In this document: positions 63,274-64,000 of the stretch, piece by piece
Numbering within the stretch: the stretch's first letter is position 1
Layout of the letters: the number at the start of each line of letters is the position of its first letter
Source: Fodinibius sp052060035
GTDB lineage: Bacteria > Bacteroidota > Rhodothermia > Balneolales > Balneolaceae
Direction: 5' to 3'
Assembly (NCBI RefSeq): GCF_052060035.1
Contig: NZ_JBPOEA010000009.1
Coordinates: forward strand, 1-64,000
DNA length: 64,000 nt
The notes under the pieces: generated by a model
The model's database searches: none
Told to the model about the DNA's origin: nothing
What the model saw: only the letters and a program-made list of their open reading frames with translations
Position numbers and translations under genes: made by a program

Positions 63274-63295
63274 AGTAGCAGTGTGCTACTTTTTT
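63274..63295 (+). terminator. Terminator-like hairpin between nuoD and nuoE
   Basis: AGTAGCA (63274-63280) and TGCTACT (63284-63290) pair perfectly across a three-base loop and are followed by a run of six T from 63290. It is a compact intrinsic terminator shape placed inside the nuo operon, 25 bases after the nuoD stop. Confidence 0.7.
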
Positions 63296-63320
63296 ACTCA
63301 TTACTAAGCAATAGTTATTG

Positions 63321-63872
63321 ATGGCTGATTTGTCATTTACACAAGAAGAACTTAATGAAATAGAACGCCTAAAGGCTAAATTTCCAACTGCAAAGGCGGC
63401 TACGTTACGTGTTTTGTGGTTGGCCCAAAACAAGTATGGCCATGTTAAAGATGAAGTACAGAACTTAGTAGCCGAAGCTCTTGATCTACCCAAGGCTCAT
63501 GTGCATGGTGTTGCACGCTTTTACACACAGTACTACAAAGAGGAAAAGGGGAAATTTGTTCTTGATGTCTGCACCTGTCTCAGTTGTCAACTTTGTGGTG
63601 GATACGATATTTTGCACCACTTAGAAGATGAACTGGGTATAGAAGCTGGTGAAACAACAGATGATGGTATGTTCACCATTAATGAAGTAGAATGCCTCGG
63701 TGCTTGTGGATACGCTCCCATGCTTCAAGTTACAAATGGCGTGTACGTTAACAACCTCACTAAAGAAAAGGTTGATAAACTTATAGAGAATCTTAAAACC
63801 GGTAATATGCCAGAGTTTGAATCCATGGCAATGCCCGAATTGGAAAAACGAAATCAAGCTGCCTCAGAATAA
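63321..63872 (+). CDS. nuoE: NADH-quinone oxidoreductase subunit E
   Basis: A 183-residue 24-kDa subunit. The [2Fe-2S] ligands lie in VCTCLSCQLCGGYDIL (about 77-92) and in NEVECLGACGYAPMLQV (about 117-133). It starts at ATG 63321, directly after a TTG codon that could be misread as the start. The C-terminal 25 residues are an acidic extension. Confidence 0.95.
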   Translation: MADLSFTQEELNEIERLKAKFPTAKAATLRVLWLAQNKYGHVKDEVQNLVAEALDLPKAHVHGVARFYTQYYKEEKGKFVLDVCTCLSCQLCGGYDILHHLEDELGIEAGETTDDGMFTINEVECLGACGYAPMLQVTNGVYVNNLTKEKVDKLIENLKTGNMPEFESMAMPELEKRNQAASE

Positions 63873-64000
63873 TGGCTCAAAACTGGAAATCATTTGAACC
63901 ACTGCTTATACCTGATATTCCCAATCTACAAGAGATTGAGGTTTATGAAGAAAACGGTGGCTATGAAGCACTCAAAAAAATCGTAAAAGACCAAGAAACG
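63872..64000 (+). CDS. nuoF: NADH-quinone oxidoreductase subunit F (partial, 5' end)
   Basis: Forty-three codons from ATG 63872, overlapping the nuoE stop (TAATG), to the window end. The sequence opens with WKSFEPLLIPDIPNLQEIEVYEENGGYEALKKI, the usual N-terminus of the NADH- and FMN-binding NuoF. The rest of the gene is outside the window. Confidence 0.92.
   Translation, partial: MAQNWKSFEPLLIPDIPNLQEIEVYEENGGYEALKKIVKDQET

Noticed and set aside
1..64000. CRISPR array, insertion sequence, prophage, rRNA or integration site
   Set aside because: No regularly spaced repeats, transposase or integrase frames, or rRNA-like stretches were seen. The one tRNA has no flanking integrase or direct repeat.

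Overview
The window looks like a chromosomal segment from a member of the Bacteroidota/Balneolota/Rhodothermota (FCB) assemblage, most likely a Balneolaceae-like marine or halophilic bacterium. This placement is an inference. It rests on PorV/PorQ-type outer-membrane proteins with a type IX-secretion-like C-terminal domain, DUF4837, BshC (bacillithiol), a very acidic IF2, and promoters of the Bacteroidetes type (TTG, 20 bases, TAnnTTTG). I saw no rRNA, CRISPR array, insertion sequence, phage gene or attachment site. Almost everything is core or near-core metabolism.

Layout. Bases 1-5680 (minus): tRNA-Ser(GGA), a TonB protein, murQ, a DUF4260 membrane protein, a biotin carboxylase, an esterase-fold protein that has lost its catalytic residues, and phytoene synthase. 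purC follows on the plus strand. Bases 6983-21831 (minus): an ECF sigma factor with a small anti-sigma-like partner, holA, asnS, an M16 peptidase, pnp, rpsO, and the rimP-nusA-infB-rbfA-truB-ribF translation operon. A DUF192 lipoprotein gene stands alone on the plus strand. Bases 22430-25972 (minus): a lipoprotein, fbp, coaE, prfB with its programmed +1 frameshift, and a small membrane-anchored protein.

Bases 26115-34352 (plus): a two-gene betaine-lipid (btaA/btaB-like) operon, a TPR protein, a tricorn-type S41 protease, a hotdog thioesterase, a stand-alone HPt protein and galE. Bases 34357-44535 (minus) form a complete trp operon, in order trpL, trpE, trpS, trpG, trpD, trpC, trpF, trpB, trpA, then DUF4837 and a BioC-like methyltransferase. 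It starts with a leader peptide holding three consecutive Trp codons and a textbook attenuator, and the tryptophanyl-tRNA synthetase gene lies inside the operon.

Bases 44630-48112 (plus): a secreted beta-propeller protein followed by two PorV/PorQ-type barrels. Bases 48128-54737 (minus): pssA, psd, rseP, dxr, a histone-deacetylase-family gene, pgeF and aroE. Bases 54808-59847 (minus): a START-like protein, tmk, a PspC protein, a 5-formyl-THF cyclo-ligase, bshC and a bifunctional-nuclease-family gene. From 60001 (plus) come a small Mth938-like protein and the first genes of the complex I operon, nuoA-nuoF. nuoF runs off the window end, and a terminator-like hairpin separates nuoD from nuoE.

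The most notable signals are regulatory: the trp leader with trpS under its control, the terminator-like hairpin just ahead of rimP, the prfB frameshift, a long perfect hairpin abutting the anti-sigma-like gene, and three promoters sharing exactly the same spacing.
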